A stretch of 64,000 bases of DNA from Umbellularia californica (taxonomy: Eukaryota > Streptophyta > Magnoliopsida > Laurales > Lauraceae): assembly GCA_028538565.1 (NCBI GenBank), contig JAPQWN010000006.1, forward strand, positions 61,644,984 through 61,708,983, in the 5' to 3' direction. Numbering within the stretch: position 1 is the stretch's first letter; each line of letters starts with the position of its first letter. The notes under the pieces are model-generated. The model searched no databases. It worked only from the letters and a program-made list of their open reading frames with translations, and had not been told where the DNA came from. A program made the translations under genes and the position numbers. Positions 1 to 11,766 of this stretch are shown in pieces.

Positions 1-900
1 GACCTGACTTGCTACGGAAGCCCAATCCAAAGCCCAGACCTATCTCAAATTTATCTGAGATTTGTCAAATTTATCTGAGCTTTTGTCAAATTTATCTGAG
101 TTTTTGTGAAATTTATCTGTCTTTTATCATACTTCTCTTTGTTTTTAGAAAATTTATCTGAGTTTTTTTTTAATTTATCTGAGTTTTTAGCAAATTTATT
201 TACGTTTTTTGGAATCTATTTGCTTTTTTAAATTTTATTTGTGTCTTTTGAAATTTATTTGCGTTTTTTGAAATAAATTTAACTGAGTTTTGGCAAAAAT
301 ACTTGAGTTTTTAGAAAAAATTTCAAAAATTTGGAAAATGATTTATTGGAGTTTGGCAAATGTTTTTGCGTTTTTGAATTTTATTTGCATATTTTCAAAT
401 TCATTTGCGTCTTTTGAAATTTATTTGAATTTTTTGAATTTTCTTTGGATCTTTTGAGATTTATTTGAGTCTTTTGAAATTTATTTACATTTTATGAAAT
501 TTATTACAATCTTTTTGAAAATTATTGGCATCTTTTTAAATTTATCTGTGTTCTTTTGAAATTTATTGCTTTATAAAAAAAATTTATTGCTTTTTTTGAA
601 ATTATTGCGTCTTTTTAAATTTATTTACGTTATTTTGAAATTTACTTAAGTGCTTTAGAATTTATTTGAAAATCTCATTAATGAGATTCCACTAATTGTG
701 GGCAATTAAATGGCAGTTGGCCATTATTAATGGGATCTCCCACTAATCATGGGATATGATTTAAAGAAATGACAAATTTGACATTTTAGGTATGGGAATG
801 TGTGTGAGGGACCTTTGGCTGCACGACTTTTTTTTGTGGACTGTTTGCATTAAAGTCACAAGTTGAGGGACCTCCAACCAAAGCCCCCAATAAAATTTAG
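1..900. mobile_element. AT-rich interspersed element, copy 1 (right part only)
   Basis: About 650 bases of degenerate tandem units of roughly 18-20 bases, each close to AAATTTATCTGAGTTTTT, decay to AAATTTATTTGCGTTTTTT-like forms. A unique 240-base tail follows (from about 670), starting AATCTCATTAATGAGATTCC. Units and tail reappear in the same order at 30440-31535, so this is an interspersed family; the left part lies outside the window. No coding capacity is seen. The class is unknown; ends of the fuller copy suggest short imperfect terminal inverted repeats. Confidence 0.75.
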
Positions 901-936
901 GCTAGATTAATGGATTGATCATTTATATATATATAA

Positions 937-1053
937 CGGAGGATCTTCAATTGCATCCATCCTTCACCATTTTTGGTGAGGGACACCCCTTCCATCCCCA
1001 AAAAGGGTGTCCCTCACCAAAAATGGTGAGGGCACTTGAATATTATCCATATA
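937..1053. mobile_element. Fold-back MITE, copy 1
   Basis: Two near-perfect inverted arms (GGTGAGGGACACCCCTT and its complement) form a hairpin, and the tips are themselves palindromes (CTCACCATTTTTGGTGAG). Flanks are TA-rich. A longer relative with the same arm sequence lies at 33147-33320. No coding capacity. Confidence 0.7.
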
Positions 1054-1829
1054 TAACACATGGAAACAGTTGTAATTTTCAAATGCTTTATATTAATCAC
1101 TAGTACTAATAGAAGAAAGCAAGAAGAAGATTATATCAATAAATAAACCGACTATTGTGCTGGGTCATTACTATATATGGGGCATGGTTCATGCCATATA
1201 TACATGTGTGCCTTATTTAAAGCCCAAGCGTGGGTCTATCAAATCTAACGCATTGATTATGATTATCTTTTAGTTTGTCTTAGAAGAGATTTCTTCCAAT
1301 GGAGAGTGTATGTAAAACGACACACTAGTTACTATTTTTAGCATCTTATTCTTATTTTACTTGCTTGTGTGGATGTGCATGCCTTAACGATTCTCTGGGT
1401 CCAACTCAATTCTCTAATTTTGGAAAGAGATCTATCATTTTTTCTCTCTTCAAAGCAGTTGCTGATGATAGCATGTTGATTAGCATGTTGATACAACATA
1501 TAATAGAAATCAAATGCTTAAAAAGAACTGCATAGTGGAGCCCACCACTGAATTTGACTTCCTTCCCACATAAGCTATGGATGTTGATATCACTCTGATC
1601 AGACTTAGATTCACCGTTGGATTCCAATGATTTCTTCTCTCCTGTCACAGCAATGTCATAGCTTTAAAATGGAAAAAACACAAGGCTCAACTCATAATGG
1701 TTGTTTTCGTGTCATATCTTGTTTTGTGAAACTCATCTATTTTTTCTTAAAGCTTAAGAAAGTTTCTATTCCCATTAATCCCATTAGAGATGAGTGAATT
1801 AAAATACTCATTGGTTGGTTTCCTTGCAG
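1054..1829. other. Intergenic, nothing recognised
   Basis: AT-rich sequence upstream of the NPH3-like gene. No open frame, repeat match or clear promoter element was recognised. Some of the gene's promoter may lie here if the proposed leader exon at 1830 is real. Confidence 0.4.
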
Positions 1830-2880
1830 AGGCAAAAAAGATGATGAGGTCCTTGTTTGATATGGAATTTAAGGTAAGCACTGTACATGTACCCTGTTTC
1901 CACAGTTTTGTTCACAAGTGGGATACCCATTCCATATTTCAAGGCACAATGAATAGGTGCCCCACAGTCACACCCAACTTTTTTTATTTTTTTATTTTTT
2001 TCAAGTTTTATTTCCTTTTTTCTCTTAGAAATTATGTTGGCTAAATGGTCTTATAGAGATCCGTAGAAAAATTGCCTTTGTCACCTCCACAGGAAGGTTA
2101 TATAGAGTCTGCTTGTATGGAGACTCTCCATTTGTGATGTCCCAAGTTAAAACTTTTTGTGTACCGAATGTCCCTTTGATGGTTTCTCGGTTTCTGCAGG
2201 TTGGGATTTATGTTTCTTGAAAGTTTGGAAGGATGTTGAGGGCAATCAGCAGCAAGGCACTCAAATCAATCTGTTTGGTGGGTAAGTTGGATGGATTCTG
2301 TCCCCTCAAATGAATTAGATCCTCAATTAAATTTTGATGGAGTCACATGTGATTCGATCAAGTCATATCTATGTTGAGATCATGGGCTAAGAGCCATGGC
2401 TGTCTTCTAATCGTAAGCTGCGACATGGTGGTCACCAAGTGTGTTCTGCGATGTCTTGTCTGAAGGCTTGAAGGTGGCAGAGTCGGTATGACTCGGTTGA
2501 GTCGCATGCGACGTGAGCTAGTTGTATGGATCCTCGAGGTTACATGCATGTGCAATTGTGGATAGATCTGCCCTTTGTTCTTGTCCGTAGGTTTGTGCAT
2601 GTATTTGCATCCATTGATCGTATGTGGATGTGGGTGTGTGGTTTGTTATGCATGCAACTGTAACCACCCTCTGCATGTTAATTATTATATATGTTCAGGT
2701 TTCCAAGTCCATAGGACCATGCAAATGGATTTTTTTTTTTTTTTTTCTTTTATTGAACTTGGTTGGGTTTGAACTTGCAGTGAGGTAAAAGCGAGACTAT
2801 ATATATTGCATGAAAGAAGCATTGAAGGGTTTAGGAAGTGGTGTCATGAGATTGATAGGAAGAAGATATTGTGAAGAGAG
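1830..2880 (+). other. Probable spliced 5' leader of NPH3-like gene
   Basis: Three splice-flanked segments precede the ATG. Segment 1830-1873 has acceptor TTTCCTTGCAG and donor AAG/GTAAGC. Segment 2200-2281 has acceptor TTTCTGCAG and donor GG/GTAAGT. A T-rich tract ending in TTGAACTTGCAG (2780) would lead into the first coding exon. None of the three shows sustained coding, so they fit 5' UTR exons. An alternative is transcription starting near a TATATATA stretch at about 2797. Splice sites are seen; transcript membership is inferred. Confidence 0.35.
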
Positions 2881-3164
2881 ATGAAGTATATGAAAATTGG
2901 GACAAGGCCTGATACCTTCTACACAGAAGAAGCTACAAGGTATGGTAGATCATATTATGTGACATGTGACCCAACTGGGATATGTTGGCGGTTTTAGCAA
3001 GAGAATCTGTTTTCTTCATCAAAACTCATATGTTGGTAATCTTAGCAAAAGAGATTCTTTTTTCTTCATCAAGACTCATCTGATATTAATGCAGGTCAGT
3101 GTCCTCCGATGTACCCAGTGACCTCACTATTCAGATTAACACCACAAAGTATCTACTCCATAAG

Positions 3165-3227
<63 letters not shown>

Positions 3228-6200
3228 AGCCTGCAGGTGATCTGTTACGCGGCTACAGTAAAGAAAGTAGATTCAGGCCAAGTTGCTTGTGTAGGCTTGA
3301 TCCTACTGTATATTTTGACAAGATGTGGTCCCAAGAATATGACTAGAGAAGTTTCTTTTTAGAGATGAGTAGAAGTGGAGTCTTGTGCTCTGCCCCAAAA
3401 GTAAAGTGGGCGGCCTATGGGCCCCAGAGGGGAAAGATGAGTGAGATGTCGAGGGGATCTGTTGGATAGGAAATGGGTGAAGTTTCAGCTTCAATCCAAT
3501 CAGTATTTACTGAATGTCCTGAGAACATTATGTTATAAATCCGTTCATCCAATTCCAAGTAGATATTGGGCAATTACTAGGGGAAAGATTCACCTCATAA
3601 AATCTATTTGCCACTGGATTTTCCTTATGCAAAATTAAAATTTGCAAATTGTTAAAAGATTTGCCCCTATTTTCAATGATGGATATTGATAGAATGGGGG
3701 TGAAACTTAACCCACCTCCCATCCACAAGGTCTCTTCCCAACTCCACTCACTCCTACCTTATGTCCTTATAGAATGACAGAAGTCTTAGTCAATAAAGTC
3801 TGAAGGCTACATGTCCTCCCTTAGTACAATGTTTGGAATCTTGTGATTATATTAGAGCCATTTGTTTCCTATGTTTGATTTGAAAAAGTTTTTCATGTAA
3901 TCCTTCACAAGGAATAACTAGTTACTCATTTTCTCCTTTCATTTCCTCCGAGAACCGCTATATTGCGCGCGTAATTTGTATGGAATCCATTGATCTAACT
4001 TTTATCTTTGTAACTGTAGTTTCCTCTTGTTCCCAAGTGTGGCCTCTTACAACGACTTTGCAATGATGAAGATGATATTGACAATACTTCAATAGAACTT
4101 CATGAGATTCCAGGAGGCGAAGAAGCATTTGAGCTATGTGCAAAATACTGTTATGGGATTATGATAAATCTAAGTGCCCATAATTTTGTACCAGCAATTT
4201 GCGCAGCAAAGTTCCTCAAAATGACCGAATCAGTGCATAAGGGTAATTTTGTATCAAAACTGGAAGCCTTCTTCAATTCATGTATCCTCCAGGGTTGGAA
4301 AGACTCAGTTGTTGCTCTACAGACTACGGTAAAACTTCCAGAGTGGTCGGAAAATGTAGGCATTGTTGGGCGGTGCATCGACTCAATTGTTGAGAAAATC
4401 CTCATACACCCCTCAAAGGTTAGTTGAAAATTTTCTATTTGGCAAAATGCTTATTAATATCTAATGCATATAGTTTACTCACTGAAGCCTCACTTTATGA
4501 GCTCTACTTTTCCATTCAATCCTAATTCAAGTCACATATTGCGATAGGCAGATCATAACCATGGCTGCAATTGTAGTGGAGTGTGTCCAAGTCTAGATCA
4601 TTTAGTCATTGGAACATGAACCTTAAACTCTAAACCCATCATAATGGGATAAATGCCGGTCCACCTGATTGGTGGAGAGCATCTGATAAATGGTTTGTGT
4701 TTTGTTTTCACATGATACAGATAAAAATTTCTAATGGTTTAAGCAATAAAAAGAATGTCATACCCTTCTGTGTGATTCTTGAATGCTGCCCAACTGTGAC
4801 AATATCTTGAATGCTGATATAATGAAAAGAATTGGATTTACATATTAAGTCTGACAAGATGGCCAAGGTTGGGATGGCATATCTAGGCTTGGGCCTCATG
4901 CAGGCCTTCCGTTAGATCTGACCTATGAACTTGACTGGATGACTAAACAGATTGATGTTCAGCAAGCTTACCCAATCCTATTACAGCCCTTGAAGTTTCA
5001 ACCAGTAGGACTATTCTTGGGGCGGATCAGACTGGGCCAAAGATTGCACAAACCGAGCATGCTTTCTTTCCGCCAGGATTCAACCCACAGGTCTGGAACT
5101 TGGCCTCAAAGCCAGCCCATTTGCAGAACATGTATGCTCCATTATGCTAAAAATGTTGAACTGGGCCATTCACCCTACAAAATTTCAGACTAAGCCCAAT
5201 TAACTTTTAGACGAGAAAATGAGACCCTGGTCCAGCACAAATACCTAAAGAAACAGCTCAAATCCAGCAAAATGTAGGTCCGGCTCAGGCTGGCCCAGCC
5301 CATGAACCCACTTATAAACCATTAGTTTGATCAGCAACAATGACATTAACATGCCTAACTAACCCATGCTAATAAAACTATCCCCCTGTATTTAGAGCTT
5401 TTTTTTTGGTAAAAGAAGATTATTGGGTAAAAATGTATTTACCACTTAAAAGTGTCCTTCAACATCTCTCAGCCAGTGACAGAGATTCCTTAGTGTCATA
5501 CATAATAAGAGAAAAATCATCATATGATAAAACAGTTTGCCTCACTATGTTGAAGGTAATCATTATGCTAAAACTGATGATCTAACTCTTTCATCATTTG
5601 TTTAAGAATTCGCAAACTCGACACCCCTTGAGAGTTTTTGCCAAATTCATTCATAAGATTTTTAAGAAATTGTCATTCATCAAATGTGGAGATTTACAAG
5701 GGACCTCCCAATTGAAAATTTTCTCCTTGGAATCAACTACATACTGTTCATATGTAGTCCAGTTCATGAGACCTATCTAGATGCATGCCTATCAGTGGGT
5801 AGGGGGTGGAAAGGTCTCATCACAAAGAACACTTGCTAAAAAACTCAGCTCCATCAGTGGGTAGGGGGTGGAATTTTCTTCTTCTTCTTCATCTTTTTAT
5901 TTTTTATTTTAATTTTTAATTTTTATTTTTGAGATTCAAGTTCAATCAAAGGTAAGTGAAGGAAGGATAATGGATGAGTGTCATATTAAACTTGGTGCAA
6001 ATTCGCAAGGAGTGTTTGTCAGTGTGAGTGGGAAGATTGATGAAAGGTGGGCCTAAGTGGACCCTTGTGGTTGACCACATATGAACTGTATGTGGTCTGT
6101 TCCCAGGGAAAAACCAAAGCCATTAAAATACCCCCATTAGCAAAATATGGTTTTCCATCCTTTCCCCTGTGAAACTAAATCAAGCAATTTGATGCTTTCC

Positions 6201-8846
6201 TCTATTTCCCTGCCTAAGACCCTTAAGCCTTTTATCCCTTTTCAATTCATGACCTTGATAGAAGAACCCATCCTATTATTTCCTTGGAAATGAAGAAAAA
6301 TCTTACAAAGCAAGCACAAAAGTCATGAGATTAGAAGAATCAATCATGTAATATAATTACACTTTGTCTAAATGTATCTTTACTTATAACTTTGTTAATA
6401 CTTAGACTGAATTAAATTGTCCTCGTTATCATTGTCAAACATCATTATCTTCATTTATAACTTTGTTAATACTTAGACTGAATCAAATTCTCCTCGTTAT
6501 CAAATTCTCCTCATTATCACTGTCAATATATTTGTTATAAGGAACATCATTATCACCATCATTGCTATTATTTCTGAAGGCTTGTTCAATCAATCTATAG
6601 TCAGACTTTGTGAGTTCTACTTTTTTACTCATTTTTTATTCTTATTACGTCTAGGTCACATGGTCCTTCACTTACACTAGACCAGGTTACACTGAGAAAC
6701 GCCACCGTTCAGTCCCAAAGGACTGGTGGACAGAGGATGTCTCCTACCTCGACATAGACCTCTTTCGATGTATAATTGCTGCACTCCGTTCATCAAAGAA
6801 GCTCTCTCCCCCACTCATAGGTGAAGCACTACATGTTTATGCTTGTCGATGGCTGCCTGATGCATCAAAGGGGAGAATCCCTGAGAGCTCAATTGCTCAA
6901 AAGGAAGAAGATGTCATGAAGCAGCGGCGTGTGCTTGAATCTATCGTGAGCATGATCCCAACTGATCGGGAGTCGGTCTCCGGTGGGTTCCTTCTCAGGC
7001 TTCTTAAGGTTGCATGTCATCTCGAGGCCTCACTTTCCACAAAAGCTGAGCTAGTGAGGCGATCAGGCCGCCAATTAGCCGAGGCGACAGTAAACGAATT
7101 GCTAATTCCTTCGCAGTCATCTTCGAATGGACATTTTCACGACATCAATTTAGTAGGGGCAATATTAGAGAACTTTTTGGTGCAATTCCGACGACGTGCC
7201 TCCCATGAAAATGGTGATGCCATGCAGTCAATGATCAAAGTTGCAAAGCTCATTGATGGCTATTTGCAAGTAGTCGCCAGGGATATCAACATGCCAGCAT
7301 CTAAGGTGGTAGCGCTCGCCGAGTCTTTACCAGAATTTGCTCGACCGCAGCACGATGAGCTTTATAAAGCCATCGACATTTATTTGAAGGTAAAAAGGTT
7401 TGGCCGCAAATATTTAATTTTAGTGGCATGTTTGATTAGGGGAATTCTTGACTAATGAAATTTCTGAATTCCCTTTTGTCGAAGTATTCTGAATTGCATC
7501 CATTTTTTCAGTTGAAAAAATTGAATTTTCTTTTACCCCAAATGTTTTAAAATTTTGGAATAGCAATGACTATTAGGTAGGGAAGCATTTGAGGAACTTG
7601 GGGCAGACCACTAGTAGCACTATTTGGAGTTCTCCCATCATTAATTTTTCATATTCTCCTAATCAAACAGATATTATTGTGGGAGCTCAGATCCATTAAG
7701 CAGCATAAAATCCCCTTGTGCAACCATAAAAACCAATAGGTGGGGCACAATATTGAACCCAAATTGTCGAAGGCGCATGATCTCTCTCTTCATGTTTAAG
7801 CATTGTGCCAAGTTTCACTTCAATCAAAGTAGGCTCATGCCCCACTGTCAGATTTATCATAACTAACTCGAACATGTGATCCACAGACGATTCACTCCAT
7901 TTGTTTTTTATATTTTGAGAACATGTTTTTATCTGATGAATCAAACTGTCCTACTTACTATGGTTGAAATGACATCTGGCTCGCTAGTAAAAGAGGAGTA
8001 AAGGTGCATTTTGAGCAGTTTGGATCAATGAAGACAGACCAACCTTTTTGTTCAATCGCTGCCTGGATGCAATTTCTTTATGTGGATGTTCTTTTTCTGA
8101 GTGGAAATTGTAGTACCGATACCTGGCAGGGCTTCACCTCAAATCCAAACACTTATTTGACAGCAGATGCAGGAATTGAGGTTTAAAAGTTCTCAAAGCA
8201 GAGCTAGGAATGTAACTTATGTATGTGGAATGTCCATTACTATCTTAGATAATTTTCTCATATGGTTGAGAGTCTTGCTTTGATGAGCAGCTCCCAATCC
8301 TAACTTACTTCCACATTAGTTTTTCAAGTTTACATTTTCAACCTGATTGAGCCTCCACATCTCACACCATGTACCAATTTAACTTTTTTTTTTTGTTAAA
8401 ATAATTGTTTCTTCCAGAATGTTGATATTTGAGATGATCATTTCTAATGCTACCATCAATAAAAACAGGAACATCCAGATCTAAGCAAGATAGACAAAAA
8501 GCGCCTTTGCCAGATGTTAGATTGCCGAAAGTTGTCTAAGGACATGTGCATGGATGCTTTAAGAAATGAACAACTTCCACTAAGAACACTAGTTCAAGTA
8601 CTCTTCATGGAGCAAGAGAGAACTTCTAGAGTGGACAGCCCAAAATCAAGACATGAACATGTATTGGAAGCTCCAACCAAAGCAGCCCATACAGAAATAG
8701 AAGAGTCTGCAGCAGAACCCAGAGGCATGGGGAAGGAGATGAGAAAAGAATCCGGCATATTGCAACCACCGCCAATGTCTAGAAGAACAGGGAAGCAGGT
8801 AATGGAGGCAGAGAGGGGTAAGTGGATACAAAAGAAGAAAGATTAG
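2881..8846 (+). CDS. NPH3/RPT2-like (NRL) BTB domain protein
   Basis: Five exons join in frame: 2881-2939, 3095-3164, 4020-4418, 6655-7389 and 8469-8846, all with GT/AG introns, giving 546 residues. The start MKYMKIGTRPDTFY is typical of the family. Residues about 26-130 form a BTB/POZ domain (DLTIQINTTKYLLHK, then IPGGEEAFELCAKYCYG). Residues about 198-460 form the NPH3 domain, with DWWTEDVSYLDIDLFRCII, LIGEALHVYACRWLP, LYKAIDIYLKEHP and LPLRTLVQVLFMEQ. The C-terminal ~75 residues are basic and low complexity, ending KWIQKKKD. Family members (NPH3, RPT2, NPYs) act at the plasma membrane as CUL3 substrate adaptors in phototropism and auxin signalling. From memory the closest Arabidopsis type is the At5g47800 subgroup, whose function is not established. 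Length and exon structure suit an intact gene; a poly(A) signal AATAAA lies at 8915. The family call is very secure, the exact orthologue less so. Confidence 0.93.
3168..3223 (+). repeat. (CT)28 microsatellite at splice donor of intron 2
   Basis: The tract begins two bases after the GT of the donor (AAG/GTA then CT x28) and is followed at once by GTGCAG. The whole reads as donor, pyrimidine tract and an acceptor-like AG within 65 bases, inside intron 2 of the NPH3-like gene. Confidence 0.95.
4419..6654 (+). other. Intron 3 of NPH3-like gene
   Basis: A 2.2-kb intron bounded by AAG/GTTAGT and TCTAG/GTCACA. At 4880-5320 it holds a GC-richer stretch with GGGCCT and CTGGCCCAGCCCATGAAC motifs, probably an old TIR element related to the repeat at 40295. 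The segment ATCAGTGGGTAGGGGGTGGA occurs twice (about 5791 and 5853). No gene was seen inside. Confidence 0.7.
6374..6518 (+). repeat. 72-bp tandem duplication in intron 3
   Basis: Two adjacent copies share ATAACTTTGTTAATACTTAG and the following bases with few differences, starting at about 6374 and 6446. A third partial piece (AAATTCTCCTC) follows. Confidence 0.8.
7423..7673. mobile_element. Candidate Harbinger-type MITE in intron 4
   Basis: A 251-base segment has inverted ends (TGTTTGATTAGGGGAAT, and TGTTTGATTAGGAGAAT on the complement) and TTA on both sides. This matches the PIF/Harbinger pattern. No coding capacity; it lies just inside the donor of the fourth intron. Left and right tips match imperfectly. 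Confidence 0.45.
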
Positions 8847-9430
8847 ATGTTGTTTTAGAGTCTAAGAAGATGGAAAGATGGAGAGAGCATGGAAAATTTG
8901 ATCTATAGGGACAAAATAAAGATATGAATTGGTATGTATTCAGCAGAAAGGAGAAAAGTACCATTTGTTTTTGTGTCAGTGGAGGGGAACCTGTCATTTG
9001 TTATATGGTATTTTAGGAAAGGTTGATTCTTTGTAAGCTATGTGATGCAGTAACAAAGCATACAGTGAACTAATTCAATGTGAAAAACCTATGATAAGGT
9101 GATAATGGAGTCCCCTTTTTCAATACTTTGTTGTAATATTCATGTGCAAGCATGAAAAGAATATGAGAAAATGGGAGTGTTATAAAAACTTTTGAGGGAA
9201 ATTAGTTTATTGGTAGTTGTCCATTAACGGAGGAAAATAGAATATGCAAAATATTGATAATGGACAAAAACAGAGGTGAACTGTTTTTTACTCCAAATAT
9301 GCATATCAACACTATAAACAGTCACTGACATGAGACATGATCAGCCTAAAATATGCACAGTAAGTGATAAAGAGAAGGATGTTAAGTAAAATTCAAAGAA
9401 TGGGATGAAGCACTTGTGATCTGATCTCAG
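8847..9430 (+). other. 3' UTR and intergenic DNA
   Basis: Sequence after the NPH3-like stop codon, with AATAAA at 8915-8920. Nothing else was recognised before the copia-type LTR remnant begins at about 9430. Confidence 0.5.
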
Positions 9431-9865
9431 GATCTAAGGATGTTCATAACAAACCTATGAATTCTCTACTTGCAAGTTTTCATTAAGAATCACCCAAGCA
9501 AGCTCTCTAGTTTCTCTAATAGTAGCAAGATTGATTACAACAGGATAGCAGACAGAGAAAAAAGTAGAAACTGAGTACACACTGAGTACACCTACAATTT
9601 CTAACAGAACCTACAATTTTTCCACCACTACTGAACACTCTTCTTAATGCAAAAGAACTTTGTAAAGATATGCTCCAAATAAAAGAAGGCATAAAAGTTG
9701 ATGGAAACCAGTGCCCTACGTGGGTAGTTCTCCTGAGTTTATATAGGTATTGAGATGTGCAAGTAAGGATGTTTTTTTTTTTTTTTTCCTCAAAAGAAAC
9801 AGAGGATGTTTACATCGATGATGTTAATTTACAACACATTATCTTCCTCGATTGGATTGATTTAT

Positions 9866-10831
9866 GAGGTTTTTTTTTTTTTTTTTTTTTTGGTATATAT
9901 CCCCTTAAGGTTTGTAGGATTTGTAAATAGGCCCATGTCTTTTCTTTTTAATATCTTTCATGTCCCTACAATCAATATTCCTAACAAGAATTGATAGCCA
10001 CCTTGAGATTTGTGTAGGATTTTTATATGAATGACAACTTTGCCCTTACATCCATTAAACAAAAATTAGTATATTATTATCTACCAAAAGACCATTATTT
10101 TATCTCAAGTCCAAATGGTTTCTCTCAATAACTCTCTCATGCACATGACCAGGGGTGAACCCAAATATGAGGGCCTGGGGATTGAAGCCCCCCACCCATA
10201 TCTGAGAAAAGTTTAAAATTGCCCCCTGCAAATTGTAAAAATTAATATGTTTTTTTCTTATATTTACCCATTCCTCCAATATTTCTTTTACATAGAGCCA
10301 AACACCACCCTCTAGCAAATTCTAGAAATTAATATATCTTTTTTTTTTTTTACATTTGCCCGTTCCCCCAATATTTCTTTTACACCCCCTGGATACGCAT
10401 GAAGCATAATCATGTATATAAAACTTTAATCAATCCAATGGTAGGTCATGTATGAATTGGATAAATCATAATCGGTTATAAGTACAGTTGTTAATTGTCA
10501 ATTTTGAATGAATGAAATGAGCCATGTATTGATTAGAAAAATAAGTTTATGTAGGGTTATTTTCTCCCACTAAGTGTAATTGTTAATGTTCCATGCATTA
10601 TAAAAAAAAAAAAAAATTGAGTCGAAGCCTTTGAAATTATGCATATAAGGTCAAAAGATATGAACAGAAGTGTCATTTCACTCTAAAAACCCACGGTGGT
10701 TGGAATACTGTTGATTATGGGGCTACGGAAGGTATTAAAATGAAAGTACAGGGGCCTATTTGCAAATACTAAAACCTCATGGGCCTATTTACAAATCCTA
10801 CAAACCTTAGGAAAGTATATACCAAAAGCTC
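9866..10831. mobile_element. MULE-like non-autonomous element
   Basis: Imperfect inverted ends of about 50 bases start GAGGTTTT / GAGCTTTT and share TTGGTATATA and AAGGTTTGTAGGATTTGTAA. The 9-base sequence TTGATTTAT directly flanks both ends (9857-9865 and 10832-10840), the duplication length typical of Mutator-like elements. The left end carries an expanded T run. The interior has no transposase. It sits in the LTR of the copia remnant. Confidence 0.65.
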
Positions 10832-10879
10832 TTGATTTATTGGATCTTGCTTGCGTGATTGAAAGCCAACATCTTCCTT

Positions 10880-11036
10880 TTTTTTTTTTTTTTCTTTTTT
10901 GGCTGCTGATGGAGGATTCCCAACCCTTTGGGCTGGACTATTCCCTTCGGGCCCAGAGAGAAGCAGGGTAAAACCCCTGTGGCCCCTAGGTGGTAGCACA
11001 AGTGGACTCAACCTTCAGGTTCCTGCAGAGGGGGGA
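10880..11036 (-). mobile_element. tRNA-derived SINE, 5'-truncated copy
   Basis: On the minus strand the body carries GGTTGAGTCC (a B-box-like motif), the shared core GGTTTTACCCTGCTTCTCT, and an A-rich tail (T run at 10877-10900 on +). An 18-base direct repeat AAAGCCAACATCTTCCTT flanks it exactly (10862-10879 and 11037-11054). Compared with the fuller copy at 43171-43380 it lacks the A-box end, as expected of 5' truncation during target-primed reverse transcription. Confidence 0.8.
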
Positions 11037-11169
11037 AAAGCCAACATCTTCCTTGATTGGCTTGATTGATTGTATTCTAACTGACTTGTTTAATTGCCAA
11101 CATATTCCTTGATTGGGGCTTTGATTGATTGGATCTTGATCGACTTGAATGATTAAGTAATTTCATAAT

Positions 11170-11766
11170 CAAGGGATGTTTCCTTAACCTGCCCCGGCAA
11201 ACTAATATGAGGCCGACATTAGCTTGATCAATAATTCACGCAATCTTGTCATGGCTAACCCAGTAGTGAAAATATTGGCAATTTGACACTTCATGGGAAC
11301 AAACAGAATCCACACATCACCCATTAGAACAATGCTCGTGAATAAAATCGTCGTCAATCTGAACGTGCATGGTGCAGGGATGAAAAATTGGATTAGTTGC
11401 CATACAAGTAGCACTAATGTATACACAATGAATATCACTGTTGGATAAGAGAAAAATTGAATCCAAAGAAGCTTCATAGCATTAGTTGCCATTTACATTA
11501 CACCTCCATGAAATTAAATTGGGTCCCAAGAAAGCACAATAACCACTTGTTCAGCAATAATCATCTTAGATTGCACGCCAAATCAAAGTCAAAAAAGGCA
11601 ATAAGCCCATTAGAGGACCATCTGATCAGAAAGGACTGTCCATGATCTAGGGTATCCTAAAAATATCTCAATTTTTTCTCCTTAACATATCTCAAAGTTT
11701 TCTTAGTGGTAGCAAAACGAGTAGGATGTGGGTGTCTGAATTAATTGAGAAATCCGATTAGCAGGA
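11170..11766 (-). pseudogene. Ty1-copia RNase H remnant
   Basis: Minus-strand frames, with frameshifts and stops, show the end of a copia polyprotein. NRISQLIQTPT and TTKKTLRYVKE precede RNase H pieces (CFLGTQFNFME, ATNAMKLLWIQFF) and the typical end FVPMKCQIANIFTTGLAMTR. Conserved DIFTK-type residues are altered to NIFTT. It continues from the RT fragments at 13389-13521 and 25758-26019 once later insertions are removed. Not functional. Confidence 0.8.

Larger units (their letters stand above)
9430..11170 (-). mobile_element. Ty1-copia LTR remnant, carrying two insertions
   Basis: Read on the minus strand, this follows the copia RNase H remnant at 11202. It starts near TGTTGGCAATTAAAC or TGTTGGCTTTT (about 11090-11045), has a TATA box (CTATATAAACTC, about 9740) and a leader-like region beyond. 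The unit is split by a MULE-like element (9866-10831) and a SINE (10880-11036), each with target duplications drawn from this LTR. The outer boundary is approximate. Confidence 0.5.

Noticed and set aside
1..900. CRISPR-like or centromeric satellite array
   Set aside because: Units are too degenerate and too short, without uniform spacers, and the same block recurs with a unique tail as an interspersed element.
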